Origin: CAWHNT01 sp963830775
GTDB taxonomy: Bacteria > Pseudomonadota > Alphaproteobacteria > Geminicoccales > Geminicoccaceae
Assembly: GCA_963830775.1 (NCBI GenBank)
Contig: CAWHNT010000022.1
Span: 1 to 64,000 of the forward strand
Length of the DNA stretch: 64,000 bases
Direction of reading: 5' to 3'
The notes beneath the pieces are model-generated. The model had not been told where the DNA came from, searched no databases, and worked only from the letters and a program-made list of their open reading frames with translations. This document shows, one piece after another, positions 61,600-64,000 of the stretch (positions are counted from its first letter, which is position 1; the number at the start of each line of letters is the position of its first letter). The position numbers and the translations under genes are program-made.

Positions 61600-62546
61600 C
61601 GCGCGATCTCCACCCGGCGGAGCGCCAGCATTACCAGGAGCGAGAGGATGACGATGATGACGAAGGCCATGGCGGCGGCGTAGCTGGTCTCGAACTGCTG
61701 GAAGCCCTGGATGTAGGCGTAGATCGAGATCGTTTCGGTGCGGGTGCCGGGGCCGCCCTTGGTCAGGGCCCAGACGATGTCGAAGAGGCGGAAGAGGTCG
61801 AGGCCGCGGATCAGGAGTGCTATCCAGATCACGGGCTTGATCAGGGGCAGCGTGATCTTGAAGAGCGTGGTGAGGAAGCCGGCGCCGTCGATCTGGGCGG
61901 CCTCGATCAGCGAGCGGTCGACGTTGCTGAGCGCCGCCAGCAGCAGGAGGAACATGAACGGCGTCCACTGCCAGATCTCGGCAATGAGGATCGCCGGGTA
62001 GACGAAGCTCGGGTTGACGATCCAGAGGATGGTGGTGGGCTCGCCCGTGAACCAGGAGATGATCTGGTTGATGGGGCCGAAGCGGTTGTCGAAGAGGAGC
62101 CGCCACATCGCCCCGGCGATGATGGGCGAGATCACGATCGGGAGGACGAGGAGGGCCACGAAGACCTGCTTGCCCGGCATCTCGTCGAGGAAGAGGAGGG
62201 CCAGCAGCAGGCCCAGGGCGAACTCGACCGGGAGTGCGATGCCCAGGAACAGGAAGGTGTGGCCGAAGGCCTGCCAGAAGCGGGCGTCGTGCAGGAGGCG
62301 GGCATAGTTGAGGAGCCCGCTGAAGGAGGTGTCCTCCTCCAGCATGTTGATGTTCTGGACGCTGACCATCAGGGTGTAGATCAGCGGGAAGAGGCCGATC
62401 AGCAGGATCACGAGGACGGCCGGCAGGACCATCGCATACTTGAACTGCCGGTCGCCGACCCCGATGCCGCGCCGACGCCTTGGGCGTGCCGGAAGGGCGG
62501 CTTCCTCCCGCAAGACCTGCTGCACGCTGCCTCCCCGACCTTCCAC
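61596..62546 (-). CDS. Carbohydrate ABC transporter permease (MalF-type)
   Basis: A 316-residue permease. After an Arg-rich cytoplasmic N-terminus the helices are FKYAMVLPAVLVILLIGLFP, FLFLGIALPVEFALGLLLAL, VFVALLVLPIVISPIIAGAM and others, with the EAA loop LIEAAQIDGAGFLTTLFKIT LP. The C-terminus ends VMLALRRVEIAR. It pairs with the permease at 60775 (four-base overlap), together forming the channel of one sugar importer. Confidence 0.9.
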   Translation of the reverse strand: MEGRGGSVQQVLREEAALPARPRRRRGIGVGDRQFKYAMVLPAVLVILLIGLFPLIYTLMVSVQNINMLEEDTSFSGLLNYARLLHDARFWQAFGHTFLFLGIALPVEFALGLLLALLFLDEMPGKQVFVALLVLPIVISPIIAGAMWRLLFDNRFGPINQIISWFTGEPTTILWIVNPSFVYPAILIAEIWQWTPFMFLLLLAALSNVDRSLIEAAQIDGAGFLTTLFKITLPLIKPVIWIALLIRGLDLFRLFDIVWALTKGGPGTRTETISIYAYIQGFQQFETSYAAAMAFVIIVILSLLVMLALRRVEIAR

Positions 62547-62591
62547 CCCGCTCTCTCACCCAGGCGGGCGCCGCCACTCTATAAGGCTGCT

Positions 62592-62606
62592 GTGGCGGGC
62601 CGCCAC
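62592..62606. terminator. Small hairpin between the kinase and permease genes
   Basis: GTGGCG/CGCCAC with a GGC loop, followed on the plus strand by GGGCTTTCTGTTTT. The T-run is on the strand opposite to the flanking genes, so its role is uncertain; it could be part of the permease leader. Confidence 0.3.
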
Positions 62607-62618
62607 GGGCTTTCTGTT

Positions 62619-63998
62619 TTACGGAGCTTGTGGGGGGTGGTGGAGGTGGTTCTGGACGGCCTGGCGCCAGGTGGCGCGGTAGGTGGGGAGGTTTGGGAGG
62701 GTGAGCGGCCGGGCTGGGGCCAGGTCGAGCTGGGCCGGGAGGTGGCGGTTGGCGTGCGTCCAGAGCAGGGCCGCACCCTGGGCGGTCCCGCTGCCGTCGG
62801 CGTTGACCAGCACCTCCTGGCCGGGGCGCAGGGCGGCCACGAGGCTGGCGAAGGCGGGGTCCGCGGTGAAGCCGCCGTCGATCACGACCTGCTCGGGGCT
62901 GCGGAGGAGGTCGAGGCAGAGGTCGGCCGTGAGGGCGGCGTAGAGCGTGGCGAGGGCGATGCGCCCGTCGCCGTCGACCGCCCCGCCCTCGATCCGCCCG
63001 CGGCCGGCGCTGCCGGGGAAGATGCCGTCGAACGCGACGAAGCCGGGGAGCGCCAGCACGCCTCGCCGGATGATGGCCGCCAGCGCCTCGGGCGTGGCCC
63101 GGCCGCCTGTGCCGCCGGTGAGCGCCTCGTACTCGCGCCCCGTCATCGCCAGCACGCCGCCGACCGGCCGGCCGGCGACATCGCTGGTCACGGTCATCGA
63201 CCGGGTCTCGTCGAGCGCCTCGGCCGGCGTGGCGGGGCACATGCCGACGAGCCAGGTGCCGGTCGAGAGGAGGGCGATGTCGGCGAGGCCGGCCGCCTGG
63301 TAGCGGTAGAGGTTGGCGGTGCTGTCGTGGATGCCGGCCAGAACCTGCATGGGTGGCAGGCCCAGCTCGGGCCGGGGTGTGCCCAGCACGCGGGATGGCG
63401 GGCCGATCGGGGGCAGGAGGTGCTCCCAGCCCATGGCCGCCACCATCGGCGTCAGGCGCCGGTCCAGCGGGCTCCACAGGTGCGACTGGGCCCCCAGCAT
63501 GCTGGGCTCGAGCGCCGCCACCCCGGTCAGCCGCCAGGCCCAGTATTGCGGCAGGGGCAGGAGCCAGCGCGCACGGGCGACCGCGTCGGGGAAGGCGTGC
63601 TCCATCCACAGGAGCTGGCGGCCGAAATGCACCGCCCCATCCTGCACCGGCGCCCCGCGCTCCGGGAAAGGGGGCACGATCCGCGCGTAGCGCTCCGCGA
63701 CCGCGGCCGGCACCTCCTGCTCGTAGTCGATCGCCGGCAGCACCGGCCCCGCCTCGTCGACCAGCACCGCCCCCGAGCCGTGCGCGGTGGCGACGAAGGC
63801 CTCGATCGGATGCAAGGCCGCCAGCTCGGCCAGGGAGCGGAGCAGCCAGGCCTCGATTCCGGCAAGGTCAGGATGCAGCCAGGGTGGCCCGGGCAGGGGC
63901 GTGTTCGCCCGCGAGCGCTGCGCCAGTGCCCGACCTGCCGCATCGAGCAGGACGAGCTTCAGGTTGGTCTTGCCGATGTCGAAGACCGCGGTGCCCAT
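62619..63998 (-). CDS. FGGY-family carbohydrate kinase
   Basis: A 459-residue sugar kinase. The N-terminal phosphate-binding motif is AVFDIGKTNLKLVLLDAAGR, the substrate region includes FVATAHGSGAVLVDEAG and GIHDSTANLYRYQAAGLADI, and the second phosphate/adenosine region is LLSTGTWLVGMCPATP with VVIDGGFTADPAFASLVAAL and GTAQGAALLWTHANRHLP. The sequence is closest in pattern to rhamnulokinase/fuculokinase-type members. It precedes the two sugar permeases on the same strand, so it probably phosphorylates the imported sugar. The start lies 2 nt from the window edge. Confidence 0.88.
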   Translation of the reverse strand: MGTAVFDIGKTNLKLVLLDAAGRALAQRSRANTPLPGPPWLHPDLAGIEAWLLRSLAELAALHPIEAFVATAHGSGAVLVDEAGPVLPAIDYEQEVPAAVAERYARIVPPFPERGAPVQDGAVHFGRQLLWMEHAFPDAVARARWLLPLPQYWAWRLTGVAALEPSMLGAQSHLWSPLDRRLTPMVAAMGWEHLLPPIGPPSRVLGTPRPELGLPPMQVLAGIHDSTANLYRYQAAGLADIALLSTGTWLVGMCPATPAEALDETRSMTVTSDVAGRPVGGVLAMTGREYEALTGGTGGRATPEALAAIIRRGVLALPGFVAFDGIFPGSAGRGRIEGGAVDGDGRIALATLYAALTADLCLDLLRSPEQVVIDGGFTADPAFASLVAALRPGQEVLVNADGSGTAQGAALLWTHANRHLPAQLDLAPARPLTLPNLPTYRATWRQAVQNHLHHPPQAP

Positions 63999-64000
63999 CG

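Noticed and set aside
60775..63609. A 944-codon minus frame covering kinase and permease genes
   Set aside because: Only its last 274 residues are a real permease; the rest is a shadow of the kinase and the other permease.

Overview
The window is GC-rich DNA from an alphaproteobacterium. The block zapA / 6S RNA / ygfA / ymdB, the block tkt-gap-pgk-fba-thiE-efp-suhB and the block rpmH-rnpA-yidD-yidC-engB-argB all follow an order I associate with Rhodospirillales/Geminicoccales-type alphaproteobacteria. This placement is inference from synteny and base composition; no rRNA is present to confirm it.

Layout. 0.6-3.8 kb is decayed accessory DNA: a P27-type phage terminase small subunit, a broken VOC (glyoxalase-fold) gene, and an IS630 element with perfect 43-bp ends but a ruined transposase. 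3.8-14.6 kb is a run of minus-strand genes for exported proteins: a beta-barrel protein, two DUF1254/DUF1214 proteins, three copies of one small lipoprotein, a type I sulfatase with the CxPxR motif, a HAD phosphatase, and a formylglycine-generating enzyme with its Cys-x4-Cys pair and an apparent signal peptide. The region has been partly duplicated and an intact IS1595 element (8-bp target duplication) sits in one copy. 14.7-19.1 kb holds a CadC/TolB-like TPR protein, a DUF4239 membrane protein and a broken transposase. 19.4-30.9 kb holds tRNA-Phe, an AI-2E transporter, a BKACE enzyme, three alpha/beta hydrolases, secreted proteins, a cupin, a DUF1223 protein and a phasin. 31-43 kb is central carbon metabolism plus efp and suhB. 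43-46.7 kb is zapA, 6S RNA, ygfA, ymdB, a stand-alone HisKA protein and rlmI. 46.8-52.8 kb is a type I secretion ABC/HlyD pair next to a secreted UbiC-like protein, a fourth copy of the small lipoprotein family, and a histidine kinase. 53-57 kb is rpmH to argB. 57-58.8 kb holds a truncated argB copy against an intact IS5-type element. 59.4-60.8 kb is a small unknown gene followed by a radical SAM enzyme. 60.8-64 kb is two sugar ABC permeases and an FGGY kinase.

How it works together. The sulfatase, FGE, HAD and lipoprotein genes are tightly packed on one strand, all their products are predicted to be exported, and they probably form one periplasmic or outer-membrane module; its substrate is unknown. 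The same lipoprotein family recurs beside the type I secretion genes, which suggests a shared envelope role.

Caution on reading frames. At least ten otherwise well-conserved genes (including pgk, gap, efp and rlmI) are interrupted by exactly one extra base, so their total length is 3n+1. This is more likely systematic sequencing or assembly error than true gene loss, and many entries marked frameshifted may be intact in the organism. The IS630 transposase, the VOC gene, the DUF1254 copy at 9.8-11.4 kb and the membrane protein at 37.6-38.8 kb have several lesions and look more decayed.
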